Below, piece by piece: positions 1-7,574 of a stretch of DNA of 20,657 nucleotides (its first letter is position 1; each line of letters opens with the position of its first letter). The position numbers and the translations under genes are program-made. The notes under the pieces were generated by a model. It did not search any database. It was not told the DNA's origin and saw nothing but the letters and a program-made list of their open reading frames with translations. The stretch covers positions 1-20,657 of the forward strand of contig CAYOFV010000022.1 in NCBI GenBank assembly GCA_964403565.1. The letters are read 5' to 3'. This DNA comes from Thioglobus_B sp964403565 (GTDB lineage: Bacteria > Pseudomonadota > Gammaproteobacteria > PS1 > Pseudothioglobaceae).

Positions 1-1642
1 CAGGAATGTATTCCTTAGGAATAACACCACCTTTAATTTCATCAACAAACTCATAACCAGCACCTGGTTCTTGAGGTTCGATACGTAGATGAACATGACC
101 ATATTGACCACGACCACCAGATTGCTTAGCAAACTTATGCTGATGCTCAACTAGTGTTGTAATAGCTTCACGGTATGCTACCTGAGGAGCACCAACGTTA
201 CACTCAACATCAAATTCACGGATCATACGATCAACAATAATATCTAAGTGCAGCTCACCCATACCAGCAATAATAGTCTGGCCTGATTCTTCATCAGTTG
301 ATACTCTGAATGATGGATCTTCAGCAGCTAGTTTACCAAGTGCAATACCCATTTTTTCTTGGTCAGCTTTAGATTTTGGCTCTACTGCAAGAGCAATTAC
401 CGGCTCTGGGAATTCCATACGCTCAAGTACAACCTTGTCTTTCATGTCACATAGTGTGTCACCAGTAGTTACATCTTTAAGACCAATTGCTGCAGCGATA
501 TCACCAGCACGTACTTCTTTAATTTCTTCACGATCGTTTGAATGCATCTGTACGATACGACCAACACGCTCTTTTTTACCTTTAGAAGAGTTGTATACAA
601 AATCACCTGATTTAAGTACACCAGAATAAACACGGAAGAATGTTAAGTTACCAACAAATGGGTCGGTTGCAAGTTTAAATGCTAAAGCTGCAAACGGCTC
701 GTTATCATCAGCATTACGTGTAATCTTCTCTTCGTCATCATCTTCTCTAACGCCTTGAATAGCATCAACTTCTGTTGGAGATGGCATGTAATAAATCATT
801 GCATCTAGTACAGCTTGTACACCTTTGTTCTTAAATGCTGAACCACAGAACATTGGGATAATTTCACTCTTAAGAGTTTGAGTACGGATACCTTCTCTAA
901 TTTCATCAGCAGTCAACTCACCTTCTTCAAGGTATTTTTCCATTAACTCTTCAGAAGCCTCAGCAGCTGACTCAATCATAAACTCACGTTTCTCATCAGC
1001 AAGATCTTGCAACTCTGCTGGAATATCTTTAGCTTCGTAAGTTGCACCTTGATCAGCTTCATTCCAATAAATAGCTTTCATTGAAATTAGATCTACAATA
1101 CCTTCGAAAGCATCTTCTGCACCAATTGCGATTTGCATAGGAACAGGATTACCACCTAGACGAGTTTTAACTTGATCACAAACACGCAGGAAATCTGCAC
1201 CAGCACGATCCATCTTGTTTACAAAACCAATTCTTGGTACGTTATATTTATTTGCTTGACGCCATACAGTCTCAGACTGGGGCTCAACACCACCTACTGC
1301 ACAAAATACTGCACATGCACCGTCTAGTACTTTAAGTGAACGCTCAACCTCAATAGTGAAGTCAACGTGTCCTGGAGTATCAATAATATTAATACGATGC
1401 TCATCAAACTGCTGGTCCATACCATTCCACATACATGTAGTAGCAGCAGAAGTAATAGTAATACCACGCTCTTGCTCTTGCTCCATCCAGTCCATTGTTG
1501 CACCACCATCGTGAACCTCACCAATTTTGTGAGTACGACCTGTATAAAGAAGAATACGTTCAGTAGTAGTAGTCTTACCGGCGTCAATATGCGCCATGAT
1601 TCCAACATTACGGTAGCGATTAAGTGGGTGATTTCTTGCCAT
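1..1642 (-). CDS. fusA: Translation elongation factor G (EF-G), 3' end beyond window
   Basis: EF-G is the cytoplasmic GTPase that drives ribosomal translocation and, with RRF, ribosome recycling. Translating the minus strand from the ATG at 1642 gives 547 uninterrupted codons beginning MARNHPLNRYRNVGIMAHID. The P-loop AHIDAGKT is at residues 17-24, followed by the effector-region RGITI, the switch II motif DTPGH and the base-recognition motif NKMD. The reading frame leaves the window at GGVIPKEYIP, so about 150 of roughly 700 residues (the rest of domain IV and domain V) are missing only because the window ends. An AAGGA ribosome-binding site lies about 11 bases before the start. The gene is third in the str operon, 18 bp after rpsG. 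Identification is certain; no frameshift is seen. Confidence 0.97.
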   Translation of the reverse strand, partial: MARNHPLNRYRNVGIMAHIDAGKTTTTERILLYTGRTHKIGEVHDGGATMDWMEQEQERGITITSAATTCMWNGMDQQFDEHRINIIDTPGHVDFTIEVERSLKVLDGACAVFCAVGGVEPQSETVWRQANKYNVPRIGFVNKMDRAGADFLRVCDQVKTRLGGNPVPMQIAIGAEDAFEGIVDLISMKAIYWNEADQGATYEAKDIPAELQDLADEKREFMIESAAEASEELMEKYLEEGELTADEIREGIRTQTLKSEIIPMFCGSAFKNKGVQAVLDAMIYYMPSPTEVDAIQGVREDDDEEKITRNADDNEPFAALAFKLATDPFVGNLTFFRVYSGVLKSGDFVYNSSKGKKERVGRIVQMHSNDREEIKEVRAGDIAAAIGLKDVTTGDTLCDMKDKVVLERMEFPEPVIALAVEPKSKADQEKMGIALGKLAAEDPSFRVSTDEESGQTIIAGMGELHLDIIVDRMIREFDVECNVGAPQVAYREAITTLVEHQHKFAKQSGGRGQYGHVHLRIEPQEPGAGYEFVDEIKGGVIPKEYIP

Positions 1643-1660
1643 TTTCTTAAATCCTTTAAA

Positions 1661-2128
1661 TTACCAACGGAAGTGAGCAAATGCTTTATTTGCTTCAGCC
1701 ATTCTATGAGTGTCTTCTTTCTTCTTAAACGCAGAACCACGACTTTGTGTTGCATCTAATACTTCGCCAGCTAGTCTTAGCTTCATACCTTTCTCACCAC
1801 GCTTACGTGCAGCTTCGATAATCCAACGCATAGCTAGTGCCATCTTACGATCAGCTCTTACTTCAACTGGAACTTGATAAGTAGAACCACCAACACGACG
1901 AGATTTAATCTCAACTTGCGGTCCAATATTATCTAATGCTTGCTTAAATGTCTCAATTGGCTCAGCATTGCCTTTAGCTTCAATTGTGTCTAATGCATCA
2001 TAAACGATCTTCTCAGCTACAGATTTCTTACCATCTAACATTAAGATGTTTACGAACTTAGCCAATACTAAATCACCAAATTTAGGATCTGGTAGGATTT
2101 CTCTTTTAGGTGCGGATCTTCTTCTCAT
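1661..2128 (-). CDS. rpsG: 30S ribosomal protein S7
   Basis: S7 is a primary 16S rRNA binding protein that nucleates the head of the 30S subunit and lines the E site. The 155-residue product has the usual family length and opening (MRRRSAPKREILPDPKFGD), the conserved segment VGGSTYQVPVEVR in the middle, and the tail AEANKAFAHFRW. It lies 29 bp after rpsL and 18 bp before fusA, in the standard str order. The ribosome-binding site is only a weak AAGAG, which suggests translational coupling to rpsL. In E. coli S7 represses its own operon by binding the longer rpsL-rpsG spacer; that spacer is very short here, so the same control may be absent or altered. Confidence 0.97.
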   Translation of the reverse strand: MRRRSAPKREILPDPKFGDLVLAKFVNILMLDGKKSVAEKIVYDALDTIEAKGNAEPIETFKQALDNIGPQVEIKSRRVGGSTYQVPVEVRADRKMALAMRWIIEAARKRGEKGMKLRLAGEVLDATQSRGSAFKKKEDTHRMAEANKAFAHFRW

Positions 2129-2157
2129 AAGTTTCTCTTATTTATATTTGTTAATTA

Positions 2158-2532
2158 TTATTTCTTAGGCTTCTTAGTACCATACTTAGAACGACCTTGC
2201 ATTCTGCCGTCAACGCCTGTTGTATCTAATGCGCCACGTACTGTGTGATAACGTACACCAGGTAAGTCTTTAACACGACCACCACGAATTAGAATTACTG
2301 AGTGCTCTTGCAAGTTGTGACCTTCGCCACCAATATATGTTGTAACTTCAGCAGAGTTAGTTAAACGAACACGAGCTACTTTACGTAGTGCTGAGTTAGG
2401 TTTTTTAGGTGTAGTTGTGTAAACACGAGTACAAACACCACGCTTCTGTGGACAGCTATCTAGAGCTGGTACGTCGCTCTTTGATACCTTCTTTTTACGT
2501 GGTTTACGTACCAATTGGTTAACCGTTGACAT
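2158..2532 (-). CDS. rpsL: 30S ribosomal protein S12
   Basis: S12 sits at the decoding centre of the 30S subunit and helps monitor codon-anticodon pairing. The 124-residue protein is full length, with TPKKPNSALRKVARVRL around residues 41-57 and GRVKDLPGVRYHTVRG around 85-100. The positions where streptomycin resistance usually arises, Lys43 and Lys88, are wild type. Asp89, which is beta-methylthiolated in many bacteria, is present. A good GGAGAT ribosome-binding site precedes the start. It is the first gene of the str operon and follows a consensus promoter with a leader of about 75 nt. Confidence 0.97.
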   Translation of the reverse strand: MSTVNQLVRKPRKKKVSKSDVPALDSCPQKRGVCTRVYTTTPKKPNSALRKVARVRLTNSAEVTTYIGGEGHNLQEHSVILIRGGRVKDLPGVRYHTVRGALDTTGVDGRMQGRSKYGTKKPKK

Positions 2533-2615
2533 ATATAAATATCTCCAATAAATCTAATTAAATTAATTTAAGTACATATCACCCACTGTTTTTTCAGGGG
2601 CAATAAAAAGGGAGA

Positions 2616-2645
2616 ATTATACTGTGTTTAGGGCTTGAGTGTCAA
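2616..2645 (-). promoter_or_regulatory. Consensus sigma70 promoter of the rpsL-rpsG-fusA operon
   Basis: On the minus strand a perfect -35 TTGACA (2645-2640) and a perfect -10 TATAAT (2621-2616) are separated by 18 bp. Transcription would start near 2609, leaving a leader of about 75 nt before rpsL. The -35 box lies 8 bp beyond the stop codon of the upstream phosphatase gene, so the str operon has its own strong promoter. Seen in sequence; activity is inferred. Confidence 0.85.
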
Positions 2646-2652
2646 TAAGAAT

Positions 2653-3129
2653 TTATCGATTTTTTACTAGTTTTTGTATAAGAAAATTACTGGCTCGATT
2701 TAGCATCTCAAAAACATCATCAAAGCGACCTTCAAAGTACGGATCTGGCACACTTTTGTTGTTATTTTCTGGAATATTGTCAAGCATTAACTCAAGCTTA
2801 TGCTGATGTTCTATTGGGCATATTTGTTTCAGATTAGCAAGGTTTGATGAATCCATAGCAAAAATATGATCATAATAATAAAAATCTGATTCATGCACTT
2901 GTCTTGCTCTTTGGCTTGATAAATCCACTCCAAACTTAACTGCACTTTGTTGTGATCTAGAGTCTGGCGACTCACCAACATGATATGCATGCGTACCAGC
3001 TGAATCAATCTCAAACAAACCCTCTACAGAGTTTTTTTTCATTTGAGCTCTAAACGTACCTTCTGCTGTTGGTGATCGGCAAATATTACCCATACATACA
3101 AATAAAATTTTTATTTTTTCTTTGCTCAT
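2653..3129 (-). CDS. Low-molecular-weight protein tyrosine phosphatase
   Basis: This cytoplasmic phosphatase removes phosphate from protein tyrosines or small phosphoesters through a cysteinyl-phosphate intermediate. The CX5R loop CMGNICRS has nucleophile Cys12 and phosphate-binding Arg18, and the general acid is Asp129 in the DPYFEG motif. The 158-residue length is normal for the family. There is no neighbouring tyrosine autokinase or exopolysaccharide cluster, so a Wzb-type capsule role is unsupported; it could equally be a stand-alone YfkJ-like enzyme. It is transcribed away from kdsD across a 52 bp gap and stops just before the str promoter. The family call is firm; the substrate is unknown. 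Confidence 0.93.
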   Translation of the reverse strand: MSKEKIKILFVCMGNICRSPTAEGTFRAQMKKNSVEGLFEIDSAGTHAYHVGESPDSRSQQSAVKFGVDLSSQRARQVHESDFYYYDHIFAMDSSNLANLKQICPIEHQHKLELMLDNIPENNNKSVPDPYFEGRFDDVFEMLNRASNFLIQKLVKNR

Positions 3130-3181
3130 TAGACTTAGTTGCCGATAAAATCGGTAATTATATCAATTTTATAAATATTTT
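3130..3181. promoter_or_regulatory. Shared divergent promoter region of phosphatase gene and kdsD
   Basis: The 52 bp gap carries back-to-back -10 boxes. On the minus strand TATAAT (3162-3157) would start transcription near 3150 for the phosphatase. On the plus strand TATAAA (3170-3175) would start transcription at 3182, the A of the kdsD start codon. A small palindrome, CCGAT-AAA-ATCGG (3142-3154), lies at the phosphatase start site and could be an operator. No good -35 box is visible for either direction, so this is a tentative reading. Confidence 0.4.
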
Positions 3182-4147
3182 ATGTCTGAGAAGCTATTAC
3201 AAACTGCTAAAGAAGTAATTATTATGGAAGCAAAGGCTGTTGAGGGTCTTGCTAATAAATTAGACAATAGTTTTATCGATGCTTGCAATATTATCCAAAA
3301 TTGCAATGGTAAGGTAATTCTTGTAGGTATGGGCAAATCTGGACACATTGGCAATAAAATTGCCGCAACTCTAGCATCAACCGGCACTCCGGCATTTGCA
3401 GTACATCCAGGTGAGGCAGGACACGGCGATCTTGGCATGATTGAGCAAGATGATGTTGTGATAGCAATATCATACTCTGGAGAATCAGACGAAATTATGA
3501 CTCTAGTACCGGTCATTCAAAGGCTAGGTGTAAAAATTATTGGCATGACAGGTAGCCCTAGCTCATCAATTGGCTCAGTTGCTGATGTGCACCTTGATGT
3601 TAGTGTTGAACGTGAAGCTTGTCCTAACAATCTTGCACCAACATCATCAACCACTGTTGCGCTAGCAATGGGTGATGCAATTGCAGTTAGTCTACTTACA
3701 GCTGAGGGCTTTAGTCCAGATGATTTTGCACGCTCCCATCCTTCTGGAGCACTTGGAAGACGTCTACTTACCTATGTGAAAAATATTATGAAAACTGGCG
3801 ATGATATTCCAACTGCCAGTAGCAATACAAAGCTATTAGACGCCTTATTAATCATGAGTGAAAAGGCACTTGGTATGGTGCTTATTACTGAAAACGATAA
3901 ATTACTTGGAATTTTTACCGATGGCGACCTCAGACGTGTACTTGAAACTAATAGCAATATTCAAGACTTAACCATTGGTGAAGTTATGACTGCTAATTGT
4001 AAATCCATTAGTGATGACAAACCAGCAGTTGTTGCTGTGCAGATGATGGATGAATTTAATCTTAATTCTTTACCGGTGGTTGATAGTAATAATATGGTTG
4101 TGGGGGCTATCAACACTCACACCTTAATGCAAGCCAAAATCATCTAA
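3182..4147 (+). CDS. kdsD: D-arabinose 5-phosphate isomerase (SIS + two CBS domains)
   Basis: KdsD converts ribulose 5-phosphate to arabinose 5-phosphate, the first committed step towards Kdo for lipopolysaccharide. The 321-residue protein has an SIS sugar-isomerase domain at about residues 40-170, with GMGKSGHIG at 49-57, HPGEAGHGDLG at 75-85 and HPSGALGRRLL at 186-196. A tandem CBS pair follows at about 205-321. Length and order match characterised KdsD proteins. The first ATG is chosen because the N-terminal segment AKEVIIMEAKAV aligns with the family start. No Shine-Dalgarno sequence precedes it and a -10 box sits exactly where a leaderless message would begin. It stands alone, without kdsC or lpt genes beside it. 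Confidence 0.94.
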   Translation: MSEKLLQTAKEVIIMEAKAVEGLANKLDNSFIDACNIIQNCNGKVILVGMGKSGHIGNKIAATLASTGTPAFAVHPGEAGHGDLGMIEQDDVVIAISYSGESDEIMTLVPVIQRLGVKIIGMTGSPSSSIGSVADVHLDVSVEREACPNNLAPTSSTTVALAMGDAIAVSLLTAEGFSPDDFARSHPSGALGRRLLTYVKNIMKTGDDIPTASSNTKLLDALLIMSEKALGMVLITENDKLLGIFTDGDLRRVLETNSNIQDLTIGEVMTANCKSISDDKPAVVAVQMMDEFNLNSLPVVDSNNMVVGAINTHTLMQAKII

Positions 4148-4268
4148 ATTGCTGCGTCTTTCTTCCTTCTTTTGCGTTAAATTTATAAAATATTAGGTTT
4201 CGTAGATTTACTACGCGCCCTCACATTTTATAAATTCTGCCTTGTAGAAGAAAAAAATACTTGCAATT
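4147..4268. repeat. Long imperfect palindrome between convergent kdsD and hupE-like gene
   Basis: A palindrome of about 120 bp is centred at 4208. The inner arms CGTAG (4201-4205) and CTACG (4211-4215) flank a 5-base loop. A perfect 12 bp pair (4180-4191 with 4225-4236) lies further out, then a T/C-rich left arm (4161-4170) pairs with an A/G-rich right arm (4246-4255). The tips are AATTGC (4147-4152) and GCAATT (4263-4268). It begins at the kdsD stop codon and fills most of the gap to the convergent gene. It may act as a bidirectional terminator or mRNA stabiliser, or be a small mobile palindrome; sequence alone does not decide. Confidence 0.6.
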
Positions 4269-4300
4269 ACTATTATTGGTTTTTTTGAAAAAAATAATTC

Positions 4301-5419
4301 TTAAAAGATTATTCGTTCAACACCCCACCAAATACCCATCAAGGCAATAACTACAGAAACTGGAACCACTGCAAACCTATGGTAATTTATCTTCGCTTGT
4401 CTTAACAAGATAAGCAGTATAAACACTAGCAGCACAATTAAAACTTGCGCCAATTCAACTCCAATATTAAAACTAATAAGCGTGGTTAAAAAATTATCGC
4501 TAGTCATTTCAAAACTTTTAAGCATACTGGCAAATCCAAGACCGTGGACTAGTCCAAACAAAAATACAATAATACTTTTACGCTTAAGTACAAGCTTGCC
4601 ATACAAATTCTCAATTGCAACGTAGGCAATTGAAAAAGCAATAAGTGGCTCTACTATGCGTGCAGATATTGTTACAATATCTGCAGTTGCTAAGCCTAAA
4701 GTAATAGTATGAGCCAGAGTAAATGTTGCAGTAAGAATTAGCAAATCTCTAAAAACAAGAGATGAAAGTGCCATGCCAATAATAAACAATATGTGATCCC
4801 ATCCAAGTGGGATAACATGATCAAAACCTATTGCAACAAATTGCTTAACCCTGTTGGCAAATGTTTGCACTGGCGGATGATTTATATTTATAAGTTCACT
4901 TTTTTTGCCATCTCTTAACCATTGCCACTCACCCCAAGTATATTCATCTTCTTTATATACTCGCCAGCGCATAGCATTATCACCATAAACTTTGCTATAT
5001 TGCCAACTAAGGCTTTTTGGCCACTGGTCAAGTTGTGCTTGATAGGTTAGTACTGTTTTTCTTGGGAGTTTGGTATAGCCAACAATATCAATTTCAGCAT
5101 TTTTTAATTCCAGTTCAACTGGTTTGTTGTTAATAACTAACTCAAAACTATCAAGATAGTTTTTTGCAAACTCATTAAACTTGCTACGCAGATCCTCAGG
5201 CTCTAAAACCCGTAATTCATCATAATAATCTGCAGTTGGTGCGTCTTGCGTATTTTTATATTTAGTACCAATCCCGCTCATTGCTGCTTCTAGACTAAGA
5301 TTTATTTCTAATTCAAGTTTATTATCAGCAAAAAATGATATTTCTACTAGAGCAGGTTTAACTACATCGGCTTTTACAAAGCTAGATAACAATAAAAATA
5401 TAAATAAAAATCTATGCAT
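4301..5419 (-). CDS. HupE/UreJ-type membrane protein with periplasmic N-terminal domain
   Basis: The 372-residue protein starts with a signal sequence (MHRFLFIFLLLSSFVKA), then has an extracytoplasmic domain of about 170 residues and a C-terminal part (about 190-372) with six probable membrane segments. Segment signatures are GWDHILFIIG, TLAHTITLG, VEPLIAFSIAYVAIEN, GLVHGLGFA and FNIGVELAQ, typical of the HupE/UreJ_2 family. Some relatives are proposed nickel or cobalt permeases, but the large N-terminal domain and the absence of hydrogenase or urease genes here make metal transport only one option. It follows soxB in the same direction, separated by a MITE-like palindrome and a terminator whose stem ends 7 bases before the start codon. 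No Shine-Dalgarno sequence is visible. The family call is good; the function is open. Confidence 0.82.
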   Translation of the reverse strand: MHRFLFIFLLLSSFVKADVVKPALVEISFFADNKLELEINLSLEAAMSGIGTKYKNTQDAPTADYYDELRVLEPEDLRSKFNEFAKNYLDSFELVINNKPVELELKNAEIDIVGYTKLPRKTVLTYQAQLDQWPKSLSWQYSKVYGDNAMRWRVYKEDEYTWGEWQWLRDGKKSELININHPPVQTFANRVKQFVAIGFDHVIPLGWDHILFIIGMALSSLVFRDLLILTATFTLAHTITLGLATADIVTISARIVEPLIAFSIAYVAIENLYGKLVLKRKSIIVFLFGLVHGLGFASMLKSFEMTSDNFLTTLISFNIGVELAQVLIVLLVFILLILLRQAKINYHRFAVVPVSVVIALMGIWWGVERIIF

Positions 5420-5422
5420 AAT

Positions 5423-5445
5423 AAAAAGCCCCGTCTTGCGGGGCT
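5423..5445 (-). terminator. Rho-independent terminator downstream of soxB
   Basis: A 7 bp GC-rich stem (AGCCCCG 5427-5433 with CGGGGCT 5439-5445) and a 5-base loop are followed, on the minus strand, by a U-rich stretch (5427-5423, then ATT). It would end soxB transcripts. Its stem ends only 7 bases before the ATG of the next gene, so read-through RNA would also fold the translation start region of that gene. Confidence 0.8.
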
Positions 5446-5464
5446 ATGTTATTTCCTTCTAATA

Positions 5465-5539
5465 GAGACCTTTGCATAAATATGGGTGATTAGCAAAATC
5501 TATCATTTTGCTAATCACCCATATTTATGCAAAGACCTC
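5465..5539. mobile_element. 75 bp MITE-like near-perfect palindrome 3' of soxB
   Basis: Two 35-base arms (5465-5499 and 5505-5539) pair at 33 of 35 positions around a 5-base loop (5500-5504). The only mismatches are 5468/5536 and 5469/5535. The arms begin GAGACCTTTGCATAAA, which looks like an IS5-type terminal inverted repeat; that resemblance is from memory and not checked by search. The element is flanked by a perfect 5-base direct repeat TAATA (5460-5464 and 5540-5544), as expected for a target-site duplication. It encodes nothing. The right flank is 4 bp from the soxB stop codon, so it forms a strong hairpin in the soxB 3' UTR, upstream of the terminator. Confidence 0.7.
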
Positions 5540-5548
5540 TAATAATAA

Positions 5549-7438
5549 CTAGATCAACTCGCCAGAATAATTTTCAATCCCTGGATTGTTTTTAACACCT
5601 TTGATAGTTGGATGGTTAACTTTCTTTAAATCAAGATGTTTTTGTTTGCGTAGATAATCTGCTGCCACATCCCACATTAATCTACCATTACCAATTGAGC
5701 CAACTTGAGCCCAGCCAGAAACTTTATATGATTTATTTGGATCAATTGCTGTGCCTTCGTCATCTCTCAAGTCAGATATTCTCTCACCTAAGCCTTTAGC
5801 TGGGTCGATAGTGTAATCAAGACCGCCTAAACGCACCATATCACCGCCAGATTGCAAATATGGATCTTGTACAAACAGATTCTCAGCAATACCCTCAAGT
5901 ACTTCTTTAAGTTGAGCACCCTTCATCTCTGATACATAAGTCTCACCATAAGTCATAGATGTATTGGTCATTAAGTCTTCCATGGTTACGTCTCCTCCTG
6001 CAGGAACTGATGTTCCCCAACGCACACCGGCTGACATTGCAAAGTCAGCATCATGCTCTTCACGCAGTGAATTTACTAACACCTGATCCCAAGTGCCCAT
6101 AAAGTTACCACGACGGTATAGTGTTTGTTCAGTAGTGCATAGTTTTTCTGTAAGAATTTGATCGTAAGTTTTTCCAACTCTAGATGGATTGTTGCTCATC
6201 TCCGAGCTACGCGCCTCAACAGTATTTGTGGTGTACTTCTCGCCTCGCATCTTATCAATAAACGAAACCATCTCAGCATTTGGTTTAATAAAGTTAGTCA
6301 AAATTGGTAGCATCTTATAATTGTATCCAACCATTTTATGATCTTTAATATCTAGATCCATAACCCCGATATATTTACCAGAACAACCTGCATTGGTAAC
6401 CACTGTCATACCACCAGGGTTCTGTACTTCAACTGGTTTTGGCATACCATCATGCGTATGACCACCAAAGATTGCATCAATACCAACCACACGCGATGCC
6501 ATCTTAATATCCACATCCATACCATTATGTGATACAACGATAACTGCATCTGGCTTTTCATTTTCACGAATATCGGCAACAAGCTCACTCATCTCATCTT
6601 CACGCAAACCAAACGACCAATCTGGGAAGAAATACTTTTGTGGATTGGCATTTGATGTTCTTGGGAATGCTTGACCAATAACCGCTATACGATGCCCACC
6701 AACATTTTTAATAACATAAGGTTTAAATGGATAACCTTCATCTTCATCAAATAAACCATTGCCATCATATTTTTCAGTCATAGTTATGTACTTATCATCC
6801 ATCAAAGCATCTTCCATAACACGAACATTTTGACCTAAGAAGTCACCTTTGAAAAAACCAATATTCTTTAAAGTTTCTTCTTCTTTATAAGTAAATTCCC
6901 AATGCCCAACCATAACATCTACACCTAAGATATTACAAGCCTCAACCATGTCAGCACCACGCGTCCATAGTGAAGTACCTGAACCCTGCCAAGTATCACC
7001 ACCATCAACTGTTAGAGTGTTTTGAATACCGCCAGCACTATCGCGCAATGAATCTAGCACAGTTTTTATCTGGCCGAATCCGCCAGTTTTGCCATATTTA
7101 GCAGCTAAATCTTCAAAGTTGTTATAAGTAAAAGCATAAGCCTCTGGAGAGCCTGGCTTTACCCTAATTTCTTTTAAAAGATTATTACCAACAACATGTG
7201 GTAATTTGCCAAAAGTATCACCAAATCCAAGATTTACATTTGGCTCACGGAAATAGTTTGGCAATAAGTTACCATGCGTATCAGTAATATGCAAAATACG
7301 CGCATTACCAGTTTTAGGCACTTCATACATATTGTCTTGACCAAATAGGCTAGTTCTATTTGCATAACCTGTACCAATTAATCCAGCTGCCGATCCAGCA
7401 CCTAAAAGTTTAATAAAATCTCTACGCGTTAACGCCAT
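5549..7438 (-). CDS. soxB: Thiosulfohydrolase SoxB, Tat-exported
   Basis: SoxB is the periplasmic dimanganese enzyme of the Sox thiosulfate-oxidation pathway; it hydrolyses the terminal sulfonate from thiosulfate bound to SoxYZ, releasing sulfate. The 629-residue protein begins with a twin-arginine signal (RRDFIKLLG, residues 5-13, then an Ala/Gly-rich hydrophobic stretch). Calcineurin-type metal motifs follow: HITDTHGN at 50-57, DGGDTWQGSGTSLW at 145-158, the SoxB-type GHWE at 178-181, SHNG at 303-306 and GGHTHDG at 325-331. A 5'-nucleotidase C-terminal domain fills the rest. The start is supported by a GGAGAG ribosome-binding site 7 bases upstream. No soxXYZA or soxCD genes lie nearby, so soxB is genetically detached from its partners in this window. 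Confidence 0.96.
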   Translation of the reverse strand: MALTRRDFIKLLGAGSAAGLIGTGYANRTSLFGQDNMYEVPKTGNARILHITDTHGNLLPNYFREPNVNLGFGDTFGKLPHVVGNNLLKEIRVKPGSPEAYAFTYNNFEDLAAKYGKTGGFGQIKTVLDSLRDSAGGIQNTLTVDGGDTWQGSGTSLWTRGADMVEACNILGVDVMVGHWEFTYKEEETLKNIGFFKGDFLGQNVRVMEDALMDDKYITMTEKYDGNGLFDEDEGYPFKPYVIKNVGGHRIAVIGQAFPRTSNANPQKYFFPDWSFGLREDEMSELVADIRENEKPDAVIVVSHNGMDVDIKMASRVVGIDAIFGGHTHDGMPKPVEVQNPGGMTVVTNAGCSGKYIGVMDLDIKDHKMVGYNYKMLPILTNFIKPNAEMVSFIDKMRGEKYTTNTVEARSSEMSNNPSRVGKTYDQILTEKLCTTEQTLYRRGNFMGTWDQVLVNSLREEHDADFAMSAGVRWGTSVPAGGDVTMEDLMTNTSMTYGETYVSEMKGAQLKEVLEGIAENLFVQDPYLQSGGDMVRLGGLDYTIDPAKGLGERISDLRDDEGTAIDPNKSYKVSGWAQVGSIGNGRLMWDVAADYLRKQKHLDLKKVNHPTIKGVKNNPGIENYSGELI

Positions 7439-7574
7439 AATAACTCTCCAATATTCAAATTTATTATAGAGATAATAATACCATTAATAACCAAGTAATA
7501 AAATAGGCTAATAAAATCCATAAACCCATACTACATAATAAGATTACCAGTCTAATACCTCATATAATAACGCT
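7439..7574. promoter_or_regulatory. Divergent promoter region between soxB and murE
   Basis: The 136 bp AT-rich gap separates divergent soxB and murE. On the minus strand TATAAT (7468-7463), with a poor -35 17 bp upstream (GTTATT), would give a short soxB leader containing GGAGAG. On the plus strand TATAAT (7563-7568) is placed so that transcription would start at 7575, the first base of the murE ATG. No convincing -35 box or operator palindrome is visible. Confidence 0.45.

Noticed and set aside
435..629. Plus-strand open frame of 64 codons
   Set aside because: It lies antisense inside fusA, with no ribosome-binding site or recognisable motif.
1324..1759. Open frames on both strands across the fusA start and rpsG end (143 and 130 codons), low in complexity and rich in Leu/Val or Ser/Thr
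   Set aside because: They overlap the certain fusA and rpsG genes in other frames and show no family features, so they are shadows.
2653..3129. Phosphatase considered as arsenate reductase (ArsC) or capsule Wzb
   Set aside because: The active site fits the whole low-molecular-weight phosphatase family, but no ars genes, tyrosine kinase or exopolysaccharide genes are nearby, so no specific role is claimed.
5423..5445. GC-rich hairpin considered as part of the MITE
   Set aside because: It lies outside the TAATA direct repeats, has a different composition and is a complete terminator by itself.
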